DNA of 64,000 nucleotides from Rhizobium sp. Root1220 (GTDB lineage: Bacteria; Pseudomonadota; Alphaproteobacteria; Rhizobiales; Rhizobiaceae), in contig NZ_LMDG01000002.1 in the NCBI RefSeq assembly GCF_001426265.1, positions 63,114 through 127,113 of the forward strand, written 5' to 3'. Made by a program: the position numbers and the translations under genes. Numbering within the stretch: the stretch's first letter is position 1; each line of letters begins with the position of its first letter. This document shows positions 16,921 to 25,596 of this stretch, piece by piece. The notes below the pieces were generated by a model. That model worked only from the letters and a program-made list of their open reading frames with translations. It was not told where the DNA came from and did no database searches.

Positions 16921-18219
16921 TTAATCCTCAAACGGATCGGTCACAAGTATCGTGTCATCGCGCTCAGGACTTGTAGACAGGAGAGCGACAGGCGCTCCGA
17001 TCAATTCCTCGACCTGGCGCACATACTTGATCGCCTGAGCCGGCAGATCGGCCCAGCTGCGGGCGCCAACGGTCGATTCTTTCCAGCCTTCGAGCGTGAT
17101 GTACACCGGCTCGACCCGAGCCTGCGCGCCCTGGCTTGCAGGGAGATGGTCGATATGCTGGCCGTCGAGTGTATAACCGACGCAAATCTTCAGTTCCTCC
17201 AGCCCGTCGAGCACGTCGAGCTTGGTCAACGCAATGCCGGTAATGCCGTTGGTGGCGACCGACTGGCGGACCAGCGCGGCATCGAACCATCCACAACGAC
17301 GCTTGCGGCCCGTGACCGTGCCGAACTCGTGGCCCTTTTCACCTAGGAACTGGCCGACTTCATCATGCAGTTCCGTCGGGAACGGCCCTTCGCCGACACG
17401 TGTCGTATAGGCCTTGGTGATCCCCAAGATATAGCCGAGCGATCCGGGGCCCATGCCCGAACCGGCCGCGGCCTGGCCGGCGACTGTGTTCGATGAAGTC
17501 ACGAATGGATAGGTGCCGTGATCAATGTCGAGCAGGCTGCCCTGCGCGCCTTCGAAGAGGATGCGCGCGCCCTTACGGCGCTCCCTGTCGAGCAGCAGCC
17601 AGACGGTATCGCGGAACGGCAGGACGCGGTCAGCAACCGACGTCAACTCGGTCATGATCGCGTCGTGGCTGACTTCGGCAACGCCGAGACCGCGACGAAG
17701 TGCGTTGTGATGGGTCAGGATGCGATCGACCTTGCCCGGAAGGGTATCGAGATCAGCAAGGTCCATGACACGAATCGCGCGGCGACCGACCTTGTCTTCG
17801 TAAGCCGGACCGATGCCCCGGCGCGTGGTGCCGATCTTCGTGCCGCTGTTGGAAGCCGCGTCCTCGCGGAAAGCGTCGAGTTCGCGGTGTAGCGACAGGA
17901 TGAGTGTCGCGTTGTCGGCAATGCGAAGGTTGTCGGGAGTGATCGTGACGCCCTGAGCGCCAAGCTTTTCGATCTCCGCTATCAAGGCGTGCGGGTCGAC
18001 CACGACGCCGTTGCCGATGACCGCCATCTTGCCGGGACGAACCACACCCGAAGGAAGAAGCGATAGCTTGTAGCTTGTGCCGTCGATAACCAGCGTATGG
18101 CCTGCATTGTGGCCGCCCTGATAGCGCACAACAATATCCGCGCGTTCAGAAAGCCAGTCGACAATCTTGCCCTTGCCTTCGTCACCCCATTGCGAACCGA
18201 CCACGACCACGTTCGTCAT
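16921..18219 (-). CDS. purA: Adenylosuccinate synthetase PurA
   Basis: 432 residues. It catalyses the GTP-dependent ligation of IMP and aspartate, the first committed step to AMP. Visible motifs are the N-terminal glycine-rich loop [16 protein letters not shown], the IMP-binding [48 protein letters not shown] and the GTP-base motif TKLDVL. Full length with a conserved start. It is followed 60 bp later by the large membrane protein on the same strand. Confidence 0.97.
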   Translation of the reverse strand: MTNVVVVGSQWGDEGKGKIVDWLSERADIVVRYQGGHNAGHTLVIDGTSYKLSLLPSGVVRPGKMAVIGNGVVVDPHALIAEIEKLGAQGVTITPDNLRIADNATLILSLHRELDAFREDAASNSGTKIGTTRRGIGPAYEDKVGRRAIRVMDLADLDTLPGKVDRILTHHNALRRGLGVAEVSHDAIMTELTSVADRVLPFRDTVWLLLDRERRKGARILFEGAQGSLLDIDHGTYPFVTSSNTVAGQAAAGSGMGPGSLGYILGITKAYTTRVGEGPFPTELHDEVGQFLGEKGHEFGTVTGRKRRCGWFDAALVRQSVATNGITGIALTKLDVLDGLEELKICVGYTLDGQHIDHLPASQGAQARVEPVYITLEGWKESTVGARSWADLPAQAIKYVRQVEELIGAPVALLSTSPERDDTILVTDPFED

Positions 18220-18414
18220 TCACGTCTTCCTGTTAAAGGCGGATAAAACCGCACCCTGCTCAAACCCGCGCATCTATAATGCTTTGTTTTTGGGAAAGCG
18301 ACCCTGTATTGCCGCCTGAATTGGCTTTTTACGTGACAAAACAGCCGTAGCCGGGCTATTCCGCGGCCAGAAAGATATCAGGAGCCGCGCTCGCGGTCGT
18401 CGGAAAGAATCGCC

Positions 18415-19332
18415 GTGCAGGTTACTGCTTATGTTTGCCTCGTCATCGCCGCTCTCTGTTGGGGCGGAAACGCTGTGGCCGGCAAGCTCGCCCTCGGACA
18501 TGTCAGCCCGATGATGCTTACCTTCCTGCGCTGGTTTCTCGCCACCGCACTCATCGCCGCTGTTTCCGTGCCGCAATTGAAGCGCGACTGGCCGATTGTC
18601 CGCAAGAACCTTCCGCTCCTCTTCTTCTATGGCGTGGTCGGCTACACCTTGTTCAACGCCATGCTTTATTCTGCCGTGAAATACACGACCGTGATCAATG
18701 TCGCGATCGAGCAGGCCGGTATCCCGATGCTGATTTTCCTGTTGAATTTCGTCTTCTTCCGTACAGCGGTCTCGAAAGCACAAATCGCAGGCTTCGGCAT
18801 GACGCTGGTCGGCGTGGGGCTGACAGCCGCCCATGGCGACCTTGCAGCCCTGCTCGAGCTTGGTCTCAACCAAGGCGACGGACTGATGTTGATCGCAGTC
18901 GCCGCCTACGCGGTCTACACGATCTTTCTGCGCTGGAAGCCGCCCGTCGACTGGCGCACGCTGATGGCCGTGCCGGCGTTTGCGGCCATGCTGACCTCAA
19001 TTCCGCTTCTGGTGTGGGAAAGCATGGAGGGGACCGTGCAGCTGCCGGACAACAAGGGGTGGCTGCTTGCCTTCTACACGGCGATCTTTGCATCGCTGCT
19101 CGCCCAGATACTCTATATCAAGGGCGTCGAAGCGATCGGCGCAAATCGAGCGGGCCTCTTTATCAATCTCGTGCCGGTCTTCGGAACCCTGCTGTCTGTC
19201 GCGCTGCTTGGCGAACAGCTGCAGGCGTTCCACATGATCGCGCTTGTGCTGGCGCTCGGCGGCATCGCCATCGCCGAACGTGGGCGACCGCGGCTATCAG
19301 CCCCGACCGTCCCGGCATCCCCTATGGACTAG
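18415..19332 (+). CDS. EamA/RhaT-family drug-metabolite transporter
   Basis: 305 residues, about ten hydrophobic segments in two EamA repeats (first: ALCWGGNAVAGKLALGHVSP; second: VAAYAVYTIFLRWKPP and ALLGEQLQAFHMIALVLALG). The GTG start at 18415 has GGAAAG upstream. DMT family members export amino acids, nucleosides or other metabolites; the substrate is not predictable here. Its stop overlaps the convergent acetyltransferase stop by 4 bp. Confidence 0.9.
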   Translation: MQVTAYVCLVIAALCWGGNAVAGKLALGHVSPMMLTFLRWFLATALIAAVSVPQLKRDWPIVRKNLPLLFFYGVVGYTLFNAMLYSAVKYTTVINVAIEQAGIPMLIFLLNFVFFRTAVSKAQIAGFGMTLVGVGLTAAHGDLAALLELGLNQGDGLMLIAVAAYAVYTIFLRWKPPVDWRTLMAVPAFAAMLTSIPLLVWESMEGTVQLPDNKGWLLAFYTAIFASLLAQILYIKGVEAIGANRAGLFINLVPVFGTLLSVALLGEQLQAFHMIALVLALGGIAIAERGRPRLSAPTVPASPMD

Positions 19333-20174
19333 CCAAGCTCCAGCGTGGTGACGCCGAAGATATTTCGCAGCGGCATCACAGGTGCCGCGCCGCGGTACAT
19401 GCGGGCAGTCTCGAAAACAGGCGCCAGACCCATACCTTCGGCAAGGGCAATCGCGCCGGTATTGTCGCTTGGAATGTCGATGAACACCGGCCTCCCTCCG
19501 GCCACCGGTGCGAGGGTCGCGAGCAATGCTGCCGCGCTATCCGCATCCGCTGCAAACAGCGGGCCGATCTTGTAGCCCTCGTAACACCGACGGATCGTTC
19601 CATAGCCCCGGATCTTCCCGCTTTTGCGAACGATCGCCGTGCGCCGGTCCTTTCGAGCAGCACACCACGACGTCACGAAGGTTGGTCGAGGCGCTGGAAA
19701 TATCGTCGCATCGTAGCGCAATAATCCGTCGAGCTTGTCCGATACCGCGTGCGCGACGAGCGTCGATTGCGGCAGGGCAGCGACTACGCCGCCATAGCGG
19801 ATCGTCTTGTAGGCTTCTTCAAATCCAGCTTTGCGGTAGTTGGCCTGCTGTCCAGTGACACCATCGAGACCAATGGATCGGCCTTCGGCCGACGCCATGC
19901 CGGCGTTCCAGATGGCCTTTCCATAGCCCTTTCCGCGGAAATCCGGGTGGACGATATAGAGACCGAGGAAGGCGAAATCGTCACCGTACTTGACCACGGA
20001 GATGGAACCGACCGGCACCTCGCCGAGCACGCCTACGAAGAAGCCGGACGGGTCGGCATCCTGGAATGCGAGCGAATCGTCGAGACCGGGATTCCAGCCC
20101 TCCTGACGTGCCCATTCGAGCACTAGCTCCAACTCACCGGGCCGCATTGGGCGAACGGCAAACTCCGAATTCAT
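19329..20174 (-). CDS. GNAT-family N-acetyltransferase, two-domain
   Basis: 281 residues. The N-terminal GNAT domain (about 5-135) has the acyl-CoA loop VHPDFRGKGYGKAIW followed by GLDGVTGQQANYRKAGFEEA. The C-terminal ~130 residues form a second, divergent acetyltransferase-like domain (RGYGTIRRCYEGYKIGPLFA, VFIDIPSDNTGAIALAEGMG) of the kind found in YitH/HolE-type two-domain GNATs. Substrate unknown. The frame begins at ATG 20174. It converges with the transporter gene. Confidence 0.86.
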   Translation of the reverse strand: MNSEFAVRPMRPGELELVLEWARQEGWNPGLDDSLAFQDADPSGFFVGVLGEVPVGSISVVKYGDDFAFLGLYIVHPDFRGKGYGKAIWNAGMASAEGRSIGLDGVTGQQANYRKAGFEEAYKTIRYGGVVAALPQSTLVAHAVSDKLDGLLRYDATIFPAPRPTFVTSWCAARKDRRTAIVRKSGKIRGYGTIRRCYEGYKIGPLFAADADSAAALLATLAPVAGGRPVFIDIPSDNTGAIALAEGMGLAPVFETARMYRGAAPVMPLRNIFGVTTLELG

Positions 20175-20529
20175 GCAACGTCCCTAAATCATACATGCCG
20201 CGAGTAGCCTCACGGTCAAAGGAAACAAAGTCTAACGGCCGCGGAACACAGCCGGCGTGAAGAAACATTTTCATCGCAGGAACGATCTGCATCGATCGTC
20301 ATGATGTACGACACGAAATTCTTCGCATAACAATCATCATGGAACAACGACATTCCAATCTCAAGAGAATTACTTAAGACACCATGAAGTCGCCGGCAGT
20401 TGATAAATTTTGTGTTCGCAAAGGCGCGCCACCTCACAGCATCAACGCGTTCACTATCGGCACCAAAATTCCCGCGACGGTGACATCATGTAGGATTACA
20501 TTCCTACATCATCCGCTCGGAGATTTCGC
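20175..20529. promoter_or_regulatory. Divergent intergenic region, GNAT gene / SGNH hydrolase
   Basis: 355 bp, AT-rich (20260-20420), with no supported gene. It should hold both promoters. The only clear structure is the 8-bp inverted repeat at 20488-20509 next to the hydrolase start. Confidence 0.45.
20488..20509 (+). promoter_or_regulatory. Inverted repeat just upstream of the SGNH hydrolase start
   Basis: Perfect 8-bp arms ATGTAGGA (20488-20495) and TCCTACAT (20502-20509) separated by 6 nt, ending 20 nt before the ATG at 20530. It could be a protein operator or an mRNA hairpin that hides the ribosome-binding region. Confidence 0.5.
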
Positions 20530-22383
20530 ATGCTTGTTGGTTTGAATGTCAGCCCCATCCAATCCGCATCTCGTCAAAACCGCGGCCCCCGATCCATTGT
20601 GGCATTCGGCGACAGCCTGACGACGGGCGCAGGTGCTTCGTCACCCGATCATGCCTATCCAGCGATCGCCTCGCTGTTGTTCGATCCGCCTCGAAAAATC
20701 GTCAATCGTGGCACAGGAGGCCAGACATCCACGCAGATTGCAGCGAGGCAGGGTGGCGTGCTCCTCCGGCTCGCCGTTCAGGGCCAGCACCCGAGGAACC
20801 TGTTCCCGCACACGCGCGACTGGATGCACGAGTTTGATACCGGGACAATCAACGGTCTCACGCATCAACTCGTACAAACCGGCCTCGACGATACTGGCCT
20901 TCCCTACGGCGACATCCGTATTCACGGCACCGCCACGGCACCTTATACGGATATCGGCCGGCAGATATACGGTTCGATTGCCGGAAACTATCAGGTCGAG
21001 CCGCAATCGAGCTGGAGCGTCCGGGGCGAAGCCCAGTTGATCGGCGGCTCAACGAATGGCGTCCTAGGGTTCCACCTGCTGCTCATTCAGGCAGACGAGT
21101 CTGGCGGCTATATCAACGAAATCGCCTCGCCGTTGTTCCAGCTCGAAGGCTCGCGAAACGCGGTATACGGAACGGGCACGGCAGTTCATTCGTTCATTCG
21201 ATCAACGTTCCTGCTGAACGTTGTTTCCGGCAGTGCGGTTGATATAACGCTTCGCATCTTTCCGGGGCAGTTTGAAGCTGGTCCCGAGCCCACTCCACTG
21301 GAGCTGACGCCGGGCGACAGCTTGATACCCGCCTATCATCCGTCATTTTCGCGGACGTATGGGTTCGACAGCAGCGAGGAAGGATGGACGCCTCGTGTCC
21401 AGGATGGGCATTCGACACCTGTTCGTGCCGAAGGCGGCAGCCTCATTGTCCAAAATGACGACGCCGGAATCTTGCACGGATGCGAGCTTGCACTGGCTGC
21501 AATCCCGGAGGGCAAGTTTATTCGGGTCGCCTTTGACCTCGCCTTCATTTCCGGTAGTGCCGCGGTTCATGTCGGCGGCGCGCAGTCACCCGGCGGCAGT
21601 TGGGCAACGACGACGATGGATGGCAACCCGACGTGGATCGCGAGCCGTGGCGGTCGCTATGAAATGGTCTTTGTCAGCGGCAACTCGGATTTCGGCAACG
21701 CAACCTGCGGAGCCATTGCCTTTGCCAGCAGCGGCAGCGTGGTTACCTGGTCGCTCGACAACGTTGTGATAGAATGGAGCGATGAAAGCCCGCAGGTGCC
21801 GGTCACCTACCGGTCGGTCGACGTCCTCTACGATTCCGGCTCCCACATGGGCACGATATTCGGCACATTGTCCGGTCTGGAGGGAACGATCGCGACCGAC
21901 GCCGATGGTAACTGGACCTTTACCCGGAGCACGCCAGGGGATGGCGTTGCCGTACCTTATGGCTCTATCTTCACGCCGGATGCCAGGATTTCGCCCAGGG
22001 GAGATATCCAGTGGATCTGGGTTGGACGCAATAACGCCGACAGTCCAGAAACCGTCATTGGCGACATTGCGGCGATGACCGCACGTCTGATTGCAGGCCG
22101 ATATTTGGTCGGCTCGATCCTGCCCGCCGCGGGAGACTCGCCGCAACTCATTCAATCCATCCTCGAAATAAACCAGGCACTGGCTACACTTTACGCCGAG
22201 CATTACGTCGATCTGCACGCAGCCTTGCTCTCTTCTGGTAACAGTACACTCGAAGACCAGCAGGACACCGCGGCTGGCTTGGTTCCTCGCTCGCTGAGAT
22301 ATGACGGAATTCATCTCAACGATCAGGGCTATGCGCTCGTCGCATCGAGATGGCGGGCTGCGACGCTTGCTATGGGATGGTGA
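20530..22383 (+). CDS. SGNH/GDSL-family hydrolase with large beta-rich insertion
   Basis: 617 residues. Block I with the nucleophile is at 25-33 (VAFGDSLTTG, Ser29), a block III-like VGRNN near 497-501, and block V DGIHLNDQGY near 592-601 supplies Asp592/His595. Between blocks I and III lie about 400 residues containing a domain near 100-260 and a jelly-roll, carbohydrate-binding-like domain near 290-430 (YGFDSSEEGWTP through WSLDNVVIEWS). SGNH hydrolases are typically esterases or deacetylases; with a polysaccharide operon converging on its 3' end (14-bp overlap), an exopolysaccharide or surface-glycan esterase is plausible. No clear signal peptide is seen, so its location is uncertain. Confidence 0.82.
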   Translation: MLVGLNVSPIQSASRQNRGPRSIVAFGDSLTTGAGASSPDHAYPAIASLLFDPPRKIVNRGTGGQTSTQIAARQGGVLLRLAVQGQHPRNLFPHTRDWMHEFDTGTINGLTHQLVQTGLDDTGLPYGDIRIHGTATAPYTDIGRQIYGSIAGNYQVEPQSSWSVRGEAQLIGGSTNGVLGFHLLLIQADESGGYINEIASPLFQLEGSRNAVYGTGTAVHSFIRSTFLLNVVSGSAVDITLRIFPGQFEAGPEPTPLELTPGDSLIPAYHPSFSRTYGFDSSEEGWTPRVQDGHSTPVRAEGGSLIVQNDDAGILHGCELALAAIPEGKFIRVAFDLAFISGSAAVHVGGAQSPGGSWATTTMDGNPTWIASRGGRYEMVFVSGNSDFGNATCGAIAFASSGSVVTWSLDNVVIEWSDESPQVPVTYRSVDVLYDSGSHMGTIFGTLSGLEGTIATDADGNWTFTRSTPGDGVAVPYGSIFTPDARISPRGDIQWIWVGRNNADSPETVIGDIAAMTARLIAGRYLVGSILPAAGDSPQLIQSILEINQALATLYAEHYVDLHAALLSSGNSTLEDQQDTAAGLVPRSLRYDGIHLNDQGYALVASRWRAATLAMGW

Positions 22384-22951
22384 AGCGCGTCCTCATCCTG
22401 AGAACGCGCGCGGGATTGCCGGCACAAACTGTCCAGGCGGCGATGTCCTTGAACGCGACGCCGCGCGCTCCAAGGACCGCGCCCTCTTCGAGGATGACGC
22501 CCGGACCGACAAATGCTTCTGCCGCCACCCATGCGTTGACGCCAATCGTGATGGGCCGCGCCTCCAACTGGAAGTCGGGATCGTCGACGGCATGGGTGCC
22601 AGCACAGAGATGCGCGCCTTGAGAAATGACGGCATTCCTGCGGATATGGATGGGAGCCATGGCATAGCAGATGACGCGCGGGCCGATGAGCGCGTTGTCG
22701 TCCACTATCAGGTTCGGCGGATACCATATCTTCGCCGACGCATGGACACGAACGTTTGCCGCCAGCCGCGCGCCAAACATCCTTAGCAGGAAAGAGCGCC
22801 ATCGATAGAGAGGCGGTGGCGTCCAGGTGGCAAGCAGCGTCCATACGATGCTCCAGAAGGCGCGCAAAAGGCGGTGTCTCAGCGAGAAGCTTGGACCTCC
22901 CATGCGGGACCCGCTTCGCCGGGCATCCAGTATACTCAAATCTTGGTCCAT
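22370..22951 (-). CDS. Polysaccharide O-acetyltransferase, WcaF-like (left-handed beta-helix)
   Basis: 193 residues. The C-terminal ~120 residues show hexapeptide-repeat character (NLIVDDNALIGPRVICYAMA, GVNAWVAAEAFVGPGVILEE, GAVLGARGVAFKD) and end with the typical GNPARVLRMR. The N-terminal part resembles the WcaF subgroup used in colanic acid O-acetylation. It is the last gene of the leftward polysaccharide operon, starting 3 bp after the polymerase stop, and probably adds O-acetyl groups from acetyl-CoA to the repeat unit in the cytoplasm. Confidence 0.87.
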   Translation of the reverse strand: MDQDLSILDARRSGSRMGGPSFSLRHRLLRAFWSIVWTLLATWTPPPLYRWRSFLLRMFGARLAANVRVHASAKIWYPPNLIVDDNALIGPRVICYAMAPIHIRRNAVISQGAHLCAGTHAVDDPDFQLEARPITIGVNAWVAAEAFVGPGVILEEGAVLGARGVAFKDIAAWTVCAGNPARVLRMRTRFTIP

Positions 22952-22954
22952 TGC

Positions 22955-24292
22955 TTATGACCCTCGGCGAAACGGCATTGCGTCAACTGGGCCTGTTCCT
23001 GCGTTTCGCCTCCACCAAGGCATCGAAAACAGCAGGATGAGGAAGACCTGGCAGACGAAGAGCGGCAAAACTGCCCCGACAGGGCCTCGCAACAGGATGG
23101 GCAAGGATGACGCGATGACGAAATGGAGCACGCGAAGCTGGAAGAAGATGCCGAGGCGAGCCCTGATCGCGGCGTTCAAAACGAAGGCTGCAGCGACGCC
23201 GCCAACCAGAACGCCCGCAAATCCGCAATCCATGTAGAAATCATAGCCAAGAAAAAACGAGAGATTTGGCGTTCCGTACATGCCGGCGGCGAAGAGTTCG
23301 TTACCGATGTCCAGGCCGCCGACAACAGGCTTTCCAGGCCAGATGGAGCGCGGGACGAAGAACAGGATTACCGCAGCAAGCTTTTCACCCCACATGTGGT
23401 CGTGCGTTGACATGAACCGAACGGAATGGACGGCCGTATCAAAGACGTCGACCGAGGGGATGTCGAAGAAATTCTCCATCATGGAAATGCCGGCCAGATC
23501 CTGCAGTCCGCCGATCCCCGATCGTGTTGTTACGTTGAGGATCGGAAACACGAACGTGAGCACAATCAGGCAGCAGGCATAAAACCTGCTTGCGGGGACT
23601 TTGCCGCCCGAAAAGGCCAAAAGGACGGGTCCCCACACCGCCAGAAGCTCAAAACGTGGCGCGTTGAAGGGATTTCTCGCGACAGCTAGGAAAAGCAGCA
23701 CCACGCAGATGGATATCACCGACAAAAGCCTGTGAGGCGAGAGGCGAAAACGTGCGATGGCAAGACACGCCGTAACGGACTGCATGCCCAGAAACAGCAT
23801 GCTTGCAATGAACCCTTGAGAACCGTCCTGCTCCAACCGTGACGACAGAAGCCGATCGATGCCTCCCTGGGACAGGACGAACAACACGAACGCAAATGCG
23901 TTGCTGAGCACGATCATCGGCATGCTCGGCCGGGCGCCTGGCTCGGTCGAGGTGCCTTCCTCGCGTTGCATCTGTACGAACACAAATGGGAACACAAACA
24001 CACATGCAACGAGCATGGCCATGACATACTCGTCAGCCTCATAGGCATAGGCGGTTATTGCCGTTGCGCCTCCAATCCGGTCACCGTGGATCCGCTGCAG
24101 CGGCGAAACGACGAAATAAATGAACAGGCAGAACCAGAATATGTCGCCGATCTCGAAATAGCGCGATCGCAGTCGGATCATGCCTACCATCACCAGTGCG
24201 AACATTGGCAACGTGAGCACGACAACAAACATATCGTCGGCAAACGGCAGGTTGATGAAATACAGCACGAGTACCGTCCAGATCCTGGTCAC
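22955..24292 (-). CDS. Polysaccharide polymerase (Wzy-like) membrane protein
   Basis: 445 residues with about 10-12 hydrophobic segments and a large hydrophilic loop (TTRSGIGGLQDLAGISMMEN through PRSIWPGKPVVGG). The pattern fits the oligosaccharide-repeat-unit polymerase group, and FFVPRSIWPGKP resembles the conserved loop of such proteins. The start is GTG at 24292, overlapping the flippase stop as GTGA. It would polymerise undecaprenyl-linked repeat units in the periplasm. Assignment rests on topology and operon context as Wzy sequences diverge strongly. Confidence 0.75.
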   Translation of the reverse strand: MTRIWTVLVLYFINLPFADDMFVVVLTLPMFALVMVGMIRLRSRYFEIGDIFWFCLFIYFVVSPLQRIHGDRIGGATAITAYAYEADEYVMAMLVACVFVFPFVFVQMQREEGTSTEPGARPSMPMIVLSNAFAFVLFVLSQGGIDRLLSSRLEQDGSQGFIASMLFLGMQSVTACLAIARFRLSPHRLLSVISICVVLLFLAVARNPFNAPRFELLAVWGPVLLAFSGGKVPASRFYACCLIVLTFVFPILNVTTRSGIGGLQDLAGISMMENFFDIPSVDVFDTAVHSVRFMSTHDHMWGEKLAAVILFFVPRSIWPGKPVVGGLDIGNELFAAGMYGTPNLSFFLGYDFYMDCGFAGVLVGGVAAAFVLNAAIRARLGIFFQLRVLHFVIASSLPILLRGPVGAVLPLFVCQVFLILLFSMPWWRRNAGTGPVDAMPFRRGS

Positions 24293-25596
24293 GACATCGC
24301 CTGCAGGCTACGTCGGCGGGGACCGGACGCGAAAACGAAAAGCCCCAGAAAGATCGCTGCAACCCCGTGCGAAAGCACCTCCGAAACCGCGAGACCTGCG
24401 AGGCCGAACCACCAGCCGAAAGCGGCGCTAGAAGCAGAACATGCCAACATGGCTGCATTCGCTGCCCGGGCGACGGTACCGTAGCGGCCCAGCGCTTGCG
24501 CTGCTTGTGCTAGCGTTTGCGACAACGCGCCCGTCAGCACGCCGACAGAAAACAGGGCCACGACGCCGGCCGCGGCTGCGATTGGTCCGTGGGATTTTTG
24601 CTGCAGGAAGATGCCATTCGCCAACATGGCCAAGGAAATCACGACCGCAAGCCACGTCGCGAGAAGCTGAACGCGGAAGGCGCTCGAGACCGGGTTGTCA
24701 CTTCGGGAAACCCTATCAACCAGCAGAGGAAAATGCGCCCTGCGAACGAACTCCAGCACTTGTGAACCTGCCGCGGCAACTTGCCTGCCATAAAGAAAGA
24801 TCGCCGTCACAGCCTCACCGAAAAACAGCGAGCAAACGACGATCTGAAACCGGAATGACAATTGCCCGGGAATATTGGCGAGCAGCACTGCCGAGCCTTC
24901 CCGGGCAAGTTCGAGGACATGGGACCATATCATCTCCGTTCGTTTCGGAAAGTGACCGAGAAAATAGAGAACAGCCAATTGCGTTGCCACCGCCAGGGCA
25001 TATCCAGCGGACAGGGCAGCACCGAGAACCAACCCCGCCTGTTCGGCGGACACACCGCCCGTCAGGACCAACGCCACAGCCGAACACAGGTAGGCGACCA
25101 TAGCTGTGAGCCCGCTCACGCCGCTGAGCTTCAGTCCGTCTAGGATGCCACTACCGTTGAAGGACCAGATAACGAGTGCTGGAACTGCCGACGGAATATA
25201 TACGCTGGCAAAGACGTCCTGCGTAAGCATCGCATATGGCAAGGCGAACAGCGCCACCACGGCGGCCAGGAGCAACCGCGTGATACTCGTCGACCAGTAG
25301 CAGCGCCCGATTTCTGCTTTGCGGTCTGGCAGGTCGGCCAACGAGATTCGTCGGGCAACAGTGGTCACCGATCCACAGTCGACGATCATTAGCGCGAGAA
25401 TGGCAAATGAAAAACACCCGCCGAAATGTGCCATGAGTTCAAGCATGCCACGGCTGACCAGCCAGGTCTGCGCAAGGAAAATGGAACCCTGCCCGACTGC
25501 AAAACTGACAATCAGCAATGCTGCGTTTCCCGGACCGCGCAGCGAGAGAGGCGCGAGGCCATCTCTCTGCGGCAAGTCCCCGCTGGCTATTCTCAT
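24289..25596 (-). CDS. Polysaccharide flippase (Wzx-like, MOP superfamily)
   Basis: 435 residues and about 12-14 hydrophobic segments. The start at 25596 (MRIASGDLPQRDGL) overlaps the epimerase stop as ATGA; the longer upstream frame is inside the epimerase gene. Motifs fit the lipid-linked oligosaccharide flippase group (SRGMLELMAHFGGCFSFAIL, FLYGRQVAAAGSQVLEFVRR). It would move the undecaprenyl-pyrophosphate repeat unit across the inner membrane ahead of Wzy. Its stop overlaps the polymerase start (GTGA), so translation of the three genes is coupled. Confidence 0.83.
   Translation of the reverse strand: MRIASGDLPQRDGLAPLSLRGPGNAALLIVSFAVGQGSIFLAQTWLVSRGMLELMAHFGGCFSFAILALMIVDCGSVTTVARRISLADLPDRKAEIGRCYWSTSITRLLLAAVVALFALPYAMLTQDVFASVYIPSAVPALVIWSFNGSGILDGLKLSGVSGLTAMVAYLCSAVALVLTGGVSAEQAGLVLGAALSAGYALAVATQLAVLYFLGHFPKRTEMIWSHVLELAREGSAVLLANIPGQLSFRFQIVVCSLFFGEAVTAIFLYGRQVAAAGSQVLEFVRRAHFPLLVDRVSRSDNPVSSAFRVQLLATWLAVVISLAMLANGIFLQQKSHGPIAAAAGVVALFSVGVLTGALSQTLAQAAQALGRYGTVARAANAAMLACSASSAAFGWWFGLAGLAVSEVLSHGVAAIFLGLFVFASGPRRRSLQAMS

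Noticed and set aside
20175..20529. Small RNA or attachment site in the AT-rich gap before the SGNH hydrolase
   Set aside because: Apart from the short inverted repeat at 20488-20509, I see no terminator-like structure, tRNA fragment or direct repeat to support it.
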